This document shows positions 1 through 5,975 of a stretch of 5,975 nucleotides of DNA, one piece after another; position 1 is the stretch's first letter, and every line of letters starts with the position of its first letter. The notes under the pieces were generated by a model that saw only the letters and a list, made by a program, of their open reading frames with translations, searched no databases and was not told the DNA's origin. The position numbers and the translations under genes are program-made. This DNA is from Devosia sp. (lineage in GTDB: Bacteria; Pseudomonadota; Alphaproteobacteria; Rhizobiales; Devosiaceae), in contig JAQGKG010000090.1 in the NCBI GenBank assembly GCA_028290245.1, positions 1-5,975 on the forward strand, read 5' to 3'.

Positions 1-1395
1 ATGGCGGCTGAAAGCTGGAGCCAGTCCGAAGATGGCCTGACCTGGACCTTCAAGCTCCGTCCTGGCCTGGTCTGGTCCGATGGCGAACCGCTCACTGCAA
101 CCGATTATGTCTTCGCTTTGCGACGCGCTGCGACCTCAGGCTACGACTTTGCCTGGTACTGGGATTTTGCCGGCGGCATCAAGGGTTGGAAGGAAGTCAC
201 CGAAGGCACCGCCGACGTTTCGACCCTCGGCCTCAATGCCGTCGATGACCTGACCATCGAAGTCACCACCGTCGCTCCCAAGCCCTACCTGCCCTCCGTT
301 ACCAGCCTCTGGTATCCTGTTCCCAAGCACCTCGTGGACAAGCTCGGCGACGATTGGGCGGTCAACGTCGACACCATCGTCTCCTCCGGTCCATTCGAAA
401 TCGAGAGCTGGGAAAAGTCGAATAACTCCGTCGTCTTCACCAAGTCCGATACCTATACCGGTCCGTGGCCGGCGCAGATCGACCGCCTCGAAATCGACCC
501 GACGCTTGGCGCGCCTGAAGTCGGCCTGCCCGCCTTCCTCGCCGGCGATGCCGACTATTCCTTCCTCAATACCGGCCAGGTTCCCGTCGCGACCCAGCGA
601 TACCCCGATGGCATCCGCAAGAATGCCGTCTTTGCCACTTCGTACATCTCCTACGATTTGGACTCGGCGCCATTCAACGACGTCAATGTCCGCCGCGCCT
701 TCTACTATGCGGTCGATCGTAACGAGCTGACCTCGACCGTGCTCAAGGACATTGCCATTCCCGCCGGCTCGATCCTGCCGCCCGGCTATCCTGGCTACAA
801 TGCAGACATCGCTGCCGAAGCCGTGTTCGACCCTGCAAAAGCCAAGCAGTTCATGGCCGATGCCGGCTTCGCGAACGGCGAAGGCTTCCCTGAAATCGAA
901 ATATGGTACCGCGAAGAAGGCGGCTACAATGGCGCCATCGTCCCCGCCATGGCGCAGTACCTGCAGGCCGAGTTCAAGGAAGTCCTTGGCGTCACCATGA
1001 ACATCCGCGTCCTGCCGGGCGCGGAATGGATGGATGGCCTGCGCACCAAGAAGAACAACATCTTCATCGCGCCCTACGAATACGATTACCTTGATCCGTC
1101 CAACTTCTACGGCATCTTCTACAATGGCGGCCGTCACGGCTACCACATCCCGGAATACGACGCGTTGGTCGCCAAGGCCGACTCCGAGTCTGATTGGGAT
1201 ACCCGCTTCAAGCTCTATGGCGAAGCCGAGCAGATCATGATCGATCAGGGCCTCATCGTCCCGCTCGTCCACCCCGTCACCATCGCCGTCATCTCCGACC
1301 AGCTCGGTGGCGACGCAGCGCAGCCCAACGCTCTGGGTTTCACCCCGCTCGATCGTCTGGCCCATTACTTCTTCACGCACCTGACGAAGCAGTAA
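1..1395 (+). CDS. ABC transporter peptide-binding protein, family 5 (OppA/DppA type), 5'-truncated
   Basis: Periplasmic solute-binding protein of an ABC importer; it captures the substrate, probably a peptide or peptide-like molecule, and delivers it to the permeases encoded downstream. The visible 464 residues open inside the family signature: AESW at residues 3-6, DGLTWTFKLR at 11-20, then W25-S-D-G28 and the TATDYVFALRR segment at 32-42. A second family landmark is APFNDVNVRRAFYYAVDR at 223-240. The C-terminal lobe follows (YDYLDPSNF near 361, the IVPLVHP strand near 419-425) and the gene ends with TAA at 1393-1395. Family members usually run about 520-600 residues with a signal peptide, and this signature lies roughly 80-100 residues into the precursor. 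The ATG at base 1 is therefore almost certainly an internal methionine, and the real start lies outside the window. Family assignment is firm; the substrate is unknown. Confidence 0.93.
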   Translation: MAAESWSQSEDGLTWTFKLRPGLVWSDGEPLTATDYVFALRRAATSGYDFAWYWDFAGGIKGWKEVTEGTADVSTLGLNAVDDLTIEVTTVAPKPYLPSVTSLWYPVPKHLVDKLGDDWAVNVDTIVSSGPFEIESWEKSNNSVVFTKSDTYTGPWPAQIDRLEIDPTLGAPEVGLPAFLAGDADYSFLNTGQVPVATQRYPDGIRKNAVFATSYISYDLDSAPFNDVNVRRAFYYAVDRNELTSTVLKDIAIPAGSILPPGYPGYNADIAAEAVFDPAKAKQFMADAGFANGEGFPEIEIWYREEGGYNGAIVPAMAQYLQAEFKEVLGVTMNIRVLPGAEWMDGLRTKKNNIFIAPYEYDYLDPSNFYGIFYNGGRHGYHIPEYDALVAKADSESDWDTRFKLYGEAEQIMIDQGLIVPLVHPVTIAVISDQLGGDAAQPNALGFTPLDRLAHYFFTHLTKQ

Positions 1396-1409
1396 TCCCG
1401 ATCAAGCCA

Positions 1410-1439
1410 GCACTCCCCGGCGTCCAGGCCGGGGAGTGC
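1410..1439 (+). promoter_or_regulatory. Intercistronic stem-loop after the binding-protein gene
   Basis: A perfect 12-bp inverted repeat (arms 1410-1421 and 1428-1439, GC-rich) encloses a 6-base loop, GTCCAG. It starts 15 bases after the TAA stop of the binding-protein gene and ends 27 bases before the ATPase start. The right arm is followed by CCTCCAATTCC, so the U-run of an intrinsic terminator is missing. In many importer operons a hairpin at this position protects the 3' end of the binding-protein mRNA, or partly blocks read-through, so that binding protein is made in excess. That role is inferred here; the structure itself is directly visible. Confidence 0.75.
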
Positions 1440-1457
1440 CCTCCAATTCCTGCAGTC

Positions 1458-1461
1458 AGGA
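1458..1461 (+). promoter_or_regulatory. Ribosome binding site of the ATPase gene
   Basis: AGGA lies 5 bases before the ATG at 1467. It supports this start over the in-frame ATG at 1194, which lies deep inside the binding-protein gene. Confidence 0.65.
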
Positions 1462-1466
1462 CACTT

Positions 1467-3224
1467 ATGCCCCTCGTCGAAATTGAAGACCTCAGGGTCA
1501 GCTTCAGTCAGTACGGCGGCCAGATCGACGCAGTCCGCGGCATCAGCTTCTCGGTCAACGAAGGCGAAAGCCTTGGCATCGTCGGCGAAAGCGGCTCCGG
1601 CAAATCGGTCTCCTGCAGCGCCCTGCTCCGCCTCCTGCCTGCCACCGCAACAGTCAGCGCCAAGTCCATCAAGCTCGATGGCATCGACGTGCTCAAGGCC
1701 GGCAAGGAAGACCTCGCCCGCCTGCGCGGCCGCTCTGCCGCGATGATTTTCCAGGACCCGATGACCGCCTTCGATCCGGTCTTCACCATCGGTCACCAGA
1801 TCGCCGAAACCATTCAATCGCACCGCAAGGTCAGCAAGCGTGAAGCCCTCGCCGAGGCCGAGCAGCTGCTGCTGCGCGTCGAAATCAAGAACGCCCGCGA
1901 TATCCTCGATTACTATCCGCACCAGCTATCTGGCGGCATGCTGCAGCGCGCCATGATCGCCATGGCCCTATCCTGTCGGCCCAAGGTGCTGATCGCCGAC
2001 GAGCCGACCACTGCGCTCGATGTCACCATCCAGGCGCAAATCCTGCAGCTCATCAAGAAGGTGCAGGCCGAGTTCGGCATGGCGCTGATCATGATCACCC
2101 ATGACCTTGGCGTCATTGCCGAGACCGTCGATCGCGTGCTGGTCATGTATGGTGGCGAGGTCATGGAAGAAGGCCCGGTGCAGCAGATTTTCGATGCGCC
2201 ACAGCACGCCTATACCAAGGCCCTGCTGGCCAGCCTCAACACCAGTTTCGAACCCTCGCGCGGCGACGACACCGCAACCGCACCAGCGCTGGAATTGCGC
2301 GGCCTCGCCAAGGCCTATCGCATCAAGCGCCGCAAGGGGCTCTTCACCACCTATGGTGATTTTCACGCCGTCCGCCCGGTCGATATCGTGCTGCCGCGCA
2401 ACAAGATCGTCGGCCTCGTCGGCGAATCCGGCTCCGGCAAGACCACCACCGGCATGATGGCCATGCGCCTCACCGATCCCAGCGCCGGTCAAATATTGGT
2501 CGATGGCACCGATATTTCCAGCCTCGGCGCCGAGGAGCTCAAGAGCTTCCGCCGCCGCATGCAGATCGTTTTCCAGGACAGCTATTCCGCGCTCGATCCG
2601 ATGATGACACTGACCCAGATCATCGCCGAGCCGCTGCATATCCATGGCGTCGGCACCGCCCGCGAACAAACCGAAAAGGCCCTTGGCTGGCTCGAACGCG
2701 TCGGCCTGCCCCGCAGCTTCGGCAATCGCTATGCGCACGAACTGTCCGGCGGCCAGCGCCAACGCGTCGCCATAGCCCGGGCCCTCATCCTCGGCCCGAG
2801 CGTCCTCGTCGCCGATGAACCCACCTCCGCGTTGGACGTCACCGTCAAGGCGCAGATCATCGGCCTGCTCAAGGAACTGCAGGCCGAAATGGGCCTGTCG
2901 ATCCTGTTCATCAGCCACGACCTGTCGACCGTCAAATCCCTCACCGACAGCGTCGTCGTCATGTATCGCGGCCGCGTCGTCGAGGAAGCGCCGACCGAGC
3001 GCATTTTCTCCGACCCCCAGCACCCCTACACCCGCGCCCTGCTCGACGCGATCCCGGCCACCAATCCCCGCGACAAGCGCGAGCGCACCTTCGTCGCCGC
3101 CGAACAACTCGAAGCCGCCACCCCGCGCTACACAGTCATCCAGACCGGCCTCGCCCCCAACGCCACGCCACAGCTCATCACCATCGCTCCAGGCCACCGC
3201 GTCGAAGCGATCGTGACCACATGA
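1467..3224 (+). CDS. Fused double ATPase of a peptide ABC importer (OppD-OppF / DppD-DppF type)
   Basis: Cytoplasmic motor of the importer, 585 residues, with two complete nucleotide-binding domains in one chain. Domain 1: Walker A GESGSGKS at 40-47, Q-loop Q96, signature LSGGM at 154-158, Walker B KVLIADE at 173-179, switch histidine H212. Domain 2: Walker A GESGSGKT at 319-326, Q-loop Q370, signature LSGGQ at 426-430, Walker B VLVADE at 446-451, switch histidine H484. Each half ends in the peptide-transporter motif HAYTKALL (247-254) or HPYTRALL (519-526). All catalytic residues are present, so both sites should hydrolyse ATP. Fused forms are known, for example GsiA and YejF. Oddities: the linker after domain 1 is only about 20 residues, and the C-terminal cysteine motif (GCxFxxRC type) common in OppD/DppD is absent from both halves; the only cysteines are C50 and C170. 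The chosen start lies just before the first beta strand of domain 1 and has a ribosome binding site. Confidence 0.96.
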   Translation: MPLVEIEDLRVSFSQYGGQIDAVRGISFSVNEGESLGIVGESGSGKSVSCSALLRLLPATATVSAKSIKLDGIDVLKAGKEDLARLRGRSAAMIFQDPMTAFDPVFTIGHQIAETIQSHRKVSKREALAEAEQLLLRVEIKNARDILDYYPHQLSGGMLQRAMIAMALSCRPKVLIADEPTTALDVTIQAQILQLIKKVQAEFGMALIMITHDLGVIAETVDRVLVMYGGEVMEEGPVQQIFDAPQHAYTKALLASLNTSFEPSRGDDTATAPALELRGLAKAYRIKRRKGLFTTYGDFHAVRPVDIVLPRNKIVGLVGESGSGKTTTGMMAMRLTDPSAGQILVDGTDISSLGAEELKSFRRRMQIVFQDSYSALDPMMTLTQIIAEPLHIHGVGTAREQTEKALGWLERVGLPRSFGNRYAHELSGGQRQRVAIARALILGPSVLVADEPTSALDVTVKAQIIGLLKELQAEMGLSILFISHDLSTVKSLTDSVVVMYRGRVVEEAPTERIFSDPQHPYTRALLDAIPATNPRDKRERTFVAAEQLEAATPRYTVIQTGLAPNATPQLITIAPGHRVEAIVTT

Positions 3225-3266
3225 GGGAGATAATGATGCATCTCGCCCAAGCCACCCCCCACCCAG

Positions 3267-3287
3267 CCTCCCCCTCAAGGGGGGAGG
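3267..3287. repeat. Left internal palindrome of the nested repeat
   Basis: CCTCCCCC at 3267-3274 pairs perfectly with GGGGGAGG at 3280-3287 around the 5-base loop TCAAG. Confidence 0.85.
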
Positions 3288-3335
3288 TGCCGTCCGGCGA
3301 ATTTGGCACAATAGAGTCACAAACACCGGCAGATA

Positions 3336-3356
3336 CCTCCCCCCTGGAGGGGGAGG
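3336..3356. repeat. Right internal palindrome of the nested repeat
   Basis: CCTCCCCC at 3336-3343 pairs perfectly with GGGGGAGG at 3349-3356 around the loop CTGGA. It is the reverse-complement partner of the left palindrome, with the same stem sequence and a different loop. Confidence 0.85.
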
Positions 3357-3387
3357 CTAGGTGGGGGGGCCGTTTAGCCCCAATCCA

Positions 3388-3395
3388 AGAGGGGA
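3388..3395 (+). promoter_or_regulatory. Ribosome binding site of the first permease gene
   Basis: AGAGGGGA lies 7 bases before the ATG at 3403. It lies just outside the repeat element and selects this start over the in-frame ATG at 3361, which falls inside the repeat and would add 14 non-conserved residues. Confidence 0.65.
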
Positions 3396-3402
3396 CCCAC
3401 AT

Positions 3403-4332
3403 ATGATCGGCTACATCCTCCGCCGCCTCGTCTCCGTTGCGGTCACCTTCATCATCGTATCGCTCATCATCTTCTTCATGATGCACGCCATTCCCGGCGG
3501 ACCGTTCGACGCCAATGACATGCCGGTTTCCCAGGCCGTGCGCGACAAGATGATGGCCAATCTCGGCCTCGATCAGCCGCTCTGGGTGCAATACACCCGC
3601 TACATGTGGGGCGTGCTGCATTTCGACTTCGGCGTGCCCTATCAAAGCCCCGGCGAAACCGTCACGCAGCTGCTGTCCCGCGCCTGGGTCCCCAGCCTTG
3701 TGCTCGGCGGCCTCGGGGTGCTGATCGGCGCTCCGCTCGGCATCCTGCTCGGCATGGCCGCCGCGCTCAATCGCAACACCTGGATCGACTACCTCGCCTC
3801 CACCGTGGCGACCCTCGGCCTCACCATCCCGGTCTTCGTCACCTCGATGCTGCTGATCCTGGTCTTTGCCGTCTGGCTCAACTGGCTCCCTGCCAGCGGC
3901 TGGGGCAAGCCTGAGCGCTGGATATTGCCGATCACCGCCTACGCCCTGATTCCGCTCGCCACCTATGCCCGCTACACCCGCTCGGCCATGCTCGACACGC
4001 TAAACAAGCAGTTCGTCACGGTCCTCCGCGCCAAGGGCCTCAGCGAACGCCGCATCGTGTTCCAGCATGTGCTGCGCAACTCGGCCATTCCGCTGGTCAC
4101 CGTCTTCCTGCCCATGTTCATCGGCACCGCCACCGGCTCGATTTTCGTCGAGGCCATGTTCCGCGTGCCGGGCCTCGGCGCCTACTTCGTCTCCTCCATC
4201 GAGGGTCGCGACTATCCGCTGGAAATGGCGCTGATGCTGATGATCACCTTCATGTACTGCATCGCCTACCTGCTCAGCGACATCGTCTACGCCCTGATCA
4301 ATCCACGCATCCGCTTCGGAGGTCAGCCATGA
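3403..4332 (+). CDS. Peptide ABC transporter permease, OppB/DppB type
   Basis: Inner-membrane subunit, 309 residues, forming half of the translocation pore. The N-terminus MIGYILRRL followed by a hydrophobic helix (about 9-28) and the AIPGGPFD stretch (29-36) is typical of the OppB/DppB family. Next come a periplasmic region with GLDQPLWVQYTRYM and FDFGVPYQ, then about five more membrane helices (roughly 99-122, 134-157, 175-195, 226-252 and 275-298). The cytoplasmic EAA loop that docks onto the ATPase is clear: LRAKGLSERRIVFQHVLRN, with AKGL at 210-213. Length matches the family. Its last four bases overlap the next permease gene (ATGA), implying coupled translation. The start at 3403 fits the conserved N-terminus and its own ribosome binding site. 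Distance from the ATPase gene (178 bases, mostly repeat) is unusual for this operon. Confidence 0.95.
   Translation: MIGYILRRLVSVAVTFIIVSLIIFFMMHAIPGGPFDANDMPVSQAVRDKMMANLGLDQPLWVQYTRYMWGVLHFDFGVPYQSPGETVTQLLSRAWVPSLVLGGLGVLIGAPLGILLGMAAALNRNTWIDYLASTVATLGLTIPVFVTSMLLILVFAVWLNWLPASGWGKPERWILPITAYALIPLATYARYTRSAMLDTLNKQFVTVLRAKGLSERRIVFQHVLRNSAIPLVTVFLPMFIGTATGSIFVEAMFRVPGLGAYFVSSIEGRDYPLEMALMLMITFMYCIAYLLSDIVYALINPRIRFGGQP
4318..4323 (+). promoter_or_regulatory. Strong ribosome binding site of the second permease gene
   Basis: GGAGGT, a near-perfect anti-16S match, lies 5 bases before the ATG at 4329 and inside the end of the first permease gene. It fixes the start at the ATGA overlap. Confidence 0.8.
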
Positions 4333-5219
4333 CCGTCGAGCTCGCCCCCGTCGTTCCGCCCGCCTATCGACAGCGCAATCCGCTATGGTTCGCCTGGCAG
4401 CGCTTCATCGGCAACAAGGCCGCCATCGTCGCCGGCAGCATTCTTTTGCTGCTGATCCTTATGGCGATCTTCGCCCCGCTGATCACACCAAGCAATCCTG
4501 ATGCACAGAGCTTCCTCACCGAAGCCCTGGCCTTCCCCTCGGCCCAGCACTGGTTCGGTGTCGATAACCTCGGCCGTGATTTCTACACCCGCATCATTTA
4601 CGGCTCCCGAGTGTCGCTCACCATCGGCTTCACCGCGGCCCTGTTCAGCATCATCATCGGCATTCCGCTCGGTGCGCTGGCCGGCTATTTCGGCGGCAAG
4701 ACCGACTGGTTCATCATGCGCGTCATTGAGCTGTTCTCGGTGGTGCCGCCGCTGCTGGCCGCCATGCTGCTCGGCGCCCTTACCCGCGGCGGCTATTTCA
4801 CCATACTGCTGATCGCTGCGCTATTCGGCTGGGTGCAGGTCTGCCTGCTGGTCCGTGCCCAGGTCAAAGCCCTGCGCGAAAAGGAATTCGTCCGCGCCGC
4901 GCAGGCCCTCGGCGCCTCGCCCTGGTACATCATTCGCCGCCATCTCATTCCCAACTCGATCTCTTCGATCATCGTCGGCTTCGTGCTCGCAATTCCATTG
5001 GCGATGATGCTCGAAGCCAGCCTCAGCTTCCTCGGCATCGGCGTCCCGCCGCCCACGCCGACCTGGGGCCAGATGATCAACGAGGGCATCGATTTCATGT
5101 TTTTTTACTGGCACCTCGCCGTCTTCCCGACTGCCGCCCTTGCCATCACCGTGCTGGCAACGACGCTGTTCGGCGACGGCCTGCGCGATGCCCTCGACCC
5201 GACCTTGAAAGGCCGCTGA
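4329..5219 (+). CDS. Peptide ABC transporter permease, OppC/DppC type
   Basis: Second pore-forming inner-membrane subunit, 296 residues. The cytoplasmic N-terminus and first helix (about 29-52, FIGNKAAIVAGSI then IFAPLI) match the OppC N-terminal domain. The conserved periplasmic segment HWFGVDNLGRDFYTRIIYG spans about 73-91, where the family usually has HxxGTDxxGRD. Helices lie at roughly 96-118, 128-149, 155-175, 212-233 and 262-283. The ATPase-docking EAA loop is EFVRAAQALGAS at 186-197 followed by PWYIIRRHLIPN at 198-209. The ASLSFLGIGVPPPTPTWG stretch and the closing GDGLRDALDPTLKGR are also family hallmarks. It pairs with the upstream permease and binds the fused ATPase. It overlaps the upstream gene by 4 bases and ends one base before the next start, so all three are surely one transcript. 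Confidence 0.96.
   Translation: MTVELAPVVPPAYRQRNPLWFAWQRFIGNKAAIVAGSILLLLILMAIFAPLITPSNPDAQSFLTEALAFPSAQHWFGVDNLGRDFYTRIIYGSRVSLTIGFTAALFSIIIGIPLGALAGYFGGKTDWFIMRVIELFSVVPPLLAAMLLGALTRGGYFTILLIAALFGWVQVCLLVRAQVKALREKEFVRAAQALGASPWYIIRRHLIPNSISSIIVGFVLAIPLAMMLEASLSFLGIGVPPPTPTWGQMINEGIDFMFFYWHLAVFPTAALAITVLATTLFGDGLRDALDPTLKGR
5207..5212 (+). promoter_or_regulatory. Ribosome binding site of the GTG-started PLP enzyme gene
   Basis: GAAAGG lies 8 bases before the GTG at 5221. An in-frame TGA at 5206-5208 closes the frame upstream, and the next in-frame GTG (5308) lies beyond the conserved NHGSFG motif, so GTG at 5221 is the only sensible start. Confidence 0.7.
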
Positions 5220-5220
5220 A

Positions 5221-5975
5221 GTGTCCGAAAATCTCGCCCGGCAGTTCCTCATTCGCGAGGACGTCGTCTTCCTCAACCACGGCTCGTTCGGCGCCTGCCC
5301 GCGTCCCGTGTTTGCCAAATATCAGGAGTGGCAGCTCGAACTCGAAGGCCAGCCCGTCGAGTTCCTCGGCCGCCGTCTCACCGACCTGCTCCGCGAGCCG
5401 CGCATTGCCTTGGCCGCCGAACTCGGCACTACAGCAGACAACATCGTCGGCCTGACCAATGCCACCACCGGCCTCAACATCGTCGCCCAGTCGCTCGACC
5501 TCAAGCCGGGCGACCAGATCCTCACCACCGACCACGAATATTCGGCGCTGGAAAAAACCTGGGCCTATGTCTGCCGCAAGACCGGCGCCGAGATCGTCGT
5601 GGTCAAAGTACCGCTGCCGCTGCTGACCGAAGCCCAGTTCACCGATACCATCATCGCCGGCATGACCGACCGCACCAAAGTGCTGTTCCTCAGACACATT
5701 ACCTCGCCGACGGAATTGCTCTTCCCCATAGAACGCTCGATCGCCGAAGCCCGCAAGCGCGGCATCTGGAGTGTCATCGACGGCGCCCACACCCCCGGCC
5801 ACATCAAGCTCGATCTCGATGCCCTCGGCGCCGATTTCTACGCCGGCAATTGCCACAAGTGGATGATGTCCCCCAAGGGCTCGGCCTTCCTCCATGCGCG
5901 CCCGGAAGTGCAAGGCCTGCTCAACCCGCTGGTCATCTCCCACGGCTGGACCGCCGACTCAAAACAACCCGACGC
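5221..5975 (+). CDS. Class V aminotransferase-fold PLP enzyme, isopenicillin N epimerase-like, 3'-truncated
   Basis: Cytoplasmic pyridoxal-phosphate enzyme; 251 residues are visible and the frame is still open at the window end. Members of this group are usually near 390 residues, so about a third is missing. Landmarks in order: FLNHGSFGACP at 17-27, NATTGLN at 80-86 (cofactor phosphate region), DHEYSA at 104-109, HITSPT at 159-164, IDGAHTPG at 186-193 with D187 expected to contact the pyridine nitrogen, and GNCHKW at 209-214 with K213 the expected Schiff-base lysine. These fit the COG0520/CefD-like branch, which includes isopenicillin N epimerase, EgtE-type C-S lyases and many uncharacterised enzymes. 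An antibiotic role is not implied. It starts with GTG one base after the permease stop, so it is co-transcribed with the importer and probably acts on imported cargo; that link is inference. The reaction (epimerase, transaminase or lyase) cannot be told from the sequence. Confidence 0.9.
   Translation, partial: MSENLARQFLIREDVVFLNHGSFGACPRPVFAKYQEWQLELEGQPVEFLGRRLTDLLREPRIALAAELGTTADNIVGLTNATTGLNIVAQSLDLKPGDQILTTDHEYSALEKTWAYVCRKTGAEIVVVKVPLPLLTEAQFTDTIIAGMTDRTKVLFLRHITSPTELLFPIERSIAEARKRGIWSVIDGAHTPGHIKLDLDALGADFYAGNCHKWMMSPKGSAFLHARPEVQGLLNPLVISHGWTADSKQPD

Larger units (their letters stand above)
3255..3368. repeat. Nested inverted repeat between ATPase and permease genes
   Basis: Two 34-base arms (3255-3288 and 3335-3368) are reverse complements at 32 of 34 positions, with mismatches at pairs 3264/3359 and 3277/3346. 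They are separated by a 46-base spacer. Each arm also contains its own small palindrome, so the RNA could fold as two local hairpins or one long one. Similar CCTCCCCCT-AGGGGGAGG repeats are, to my recollection, scattered between genes in many Hyphomicrobiales genomes and often give rise to spurious small-protein annotations. No U-run follows either hairpin, so it does not look like an intrinsic terminator. It fills most of the 178-base gap in an otherwise tight operon. Confidence 0.85.

Noticed and set aside
1..3. ATG at the first base as the true start of the binding protein
   Set aside because: The protein opens directly in the conserved AESW...DGLTWTFKLR signature with no signal peptide, so roughly 80-100 residues are missing upstream.
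136..1380. Long open frame on the minus strand opposite the binding-protein gene (414 codons)
   Set aside because: Antisense shadow caused by G/C-biased third positions; the translation is low-complexity and matches no family I recognise.
1194..1466. N-terminal extension of the ATPase beginning at ATG 1194
   Set aside because: It would overlap the binding-protein gene by about 200 bases in another frame, is arginine/histidine/proline-rich without family similarity, and the ATG at 1467 has a proper ribosome binding site.
3303..3320. Sigma-54-like or sigma-70-like promoter in the repeat spacer (TTTGGCACAATAG)
   Set aside because: TGGCAC is present but no TTGC follows at the right distance, and the TTGGCA box has no acceptable -10 box 16-18 bases downstream.
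1968..3326. Long open frame on the minus strand opposite the ATPase gene (452 codons)
   Set aside because: Also an antisense shadow: rich in G, A, D and E, starting within or beyond the repeat, and opposite a clearly real, motif-complete ATPase.
3336..3400. Intrinsic terminator formed by the right-hand palindrome
   Set aside because: The stem is followed by CTAGGTGGGGGGG rather than a U-run, and the downstream permease gene needs the same transcript to complete the importer.
3221..3406. Small 61-residue open frame across the repeat element
   Set aside because: Its sequence (HPASPSRGE, SPLEGEA and similar) is just the translation of the palindromic repeat, of the sort often mis-annotated as a protein.
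5100..5106. Run of seven T in the second permease gene as a slippage or frameshift site
   Set aside because: The frame stays intact through M-F-F-Y-W in a hydrophobic segment, and the family-typical C-terminus follows in the same frame.
5146..5943. Minus-strand open frame opposite the PLP enzyme gene (265 codons)
   Set aside because: The plus strand encodes a protein with all class V PLP-enzyme motifs in order; the minus frame has none of any family.

Overview
The window is about 60% GC with strong G/C preference at third codon positions. It carries five plus-strand genes packed like a single operon. The codon style, the peptide-transporter architecture and a C/G-run palindromic repeat suggest an alphaproteobacterium, probably Hyphomicrobiales and possibly Devosia-like. 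That placement is inference from memory, not from a search.

Layout: (1) 1-1395 is the 3' part of a family 5 (OppA/DppA-type) periplasmic peptide-binding protein, whose signal peptide and N-terminus lie upstream of the window. (2) 1396-1466 is a short gap with a perfect 12-bp stem-loop. (3) 1467-3224 is one gene encoding two fused OppD/OppF-type ATPase domains. (4) 3225-3402 is a 178-base gap filled mostly by a nested inverted repeat. (5) 3403-4332 and 4329-5219 are the two inner-membrane permeases (OppB/DppB-type, then OppC/DppC-type), overlapping by ATGA. (6) 5221 to the window end is a GTG-started class V PLP-dependent enzyme resembling the isopenicillin N epimerase group. It begins one base after the permease stop and runs off the window.

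Together genes 1-5 make a complete ABC importer: binding protein, two permeases and a double ATPase. It probably takes up a peptide or peptide-like compound. The co-transcribed PLP enzyme suggests the cargo, or a product of it, is an amino-acid derivative that is epimerised, transaminated or cleaved in the cytoplasm. The substrate cannot be read from the sequence.

I do not see a new defence, mobile or RNA system here. The observations most worth a second look are the nested palindromic element inside the operon, the intercistronic hairpin after the binding-protein gene, the fused ATPase without the usual C-terminal cysteine motif, and the unassigned PLP enzyme tied to the transporter. No promoter is visible; it should lie upstream of the window.
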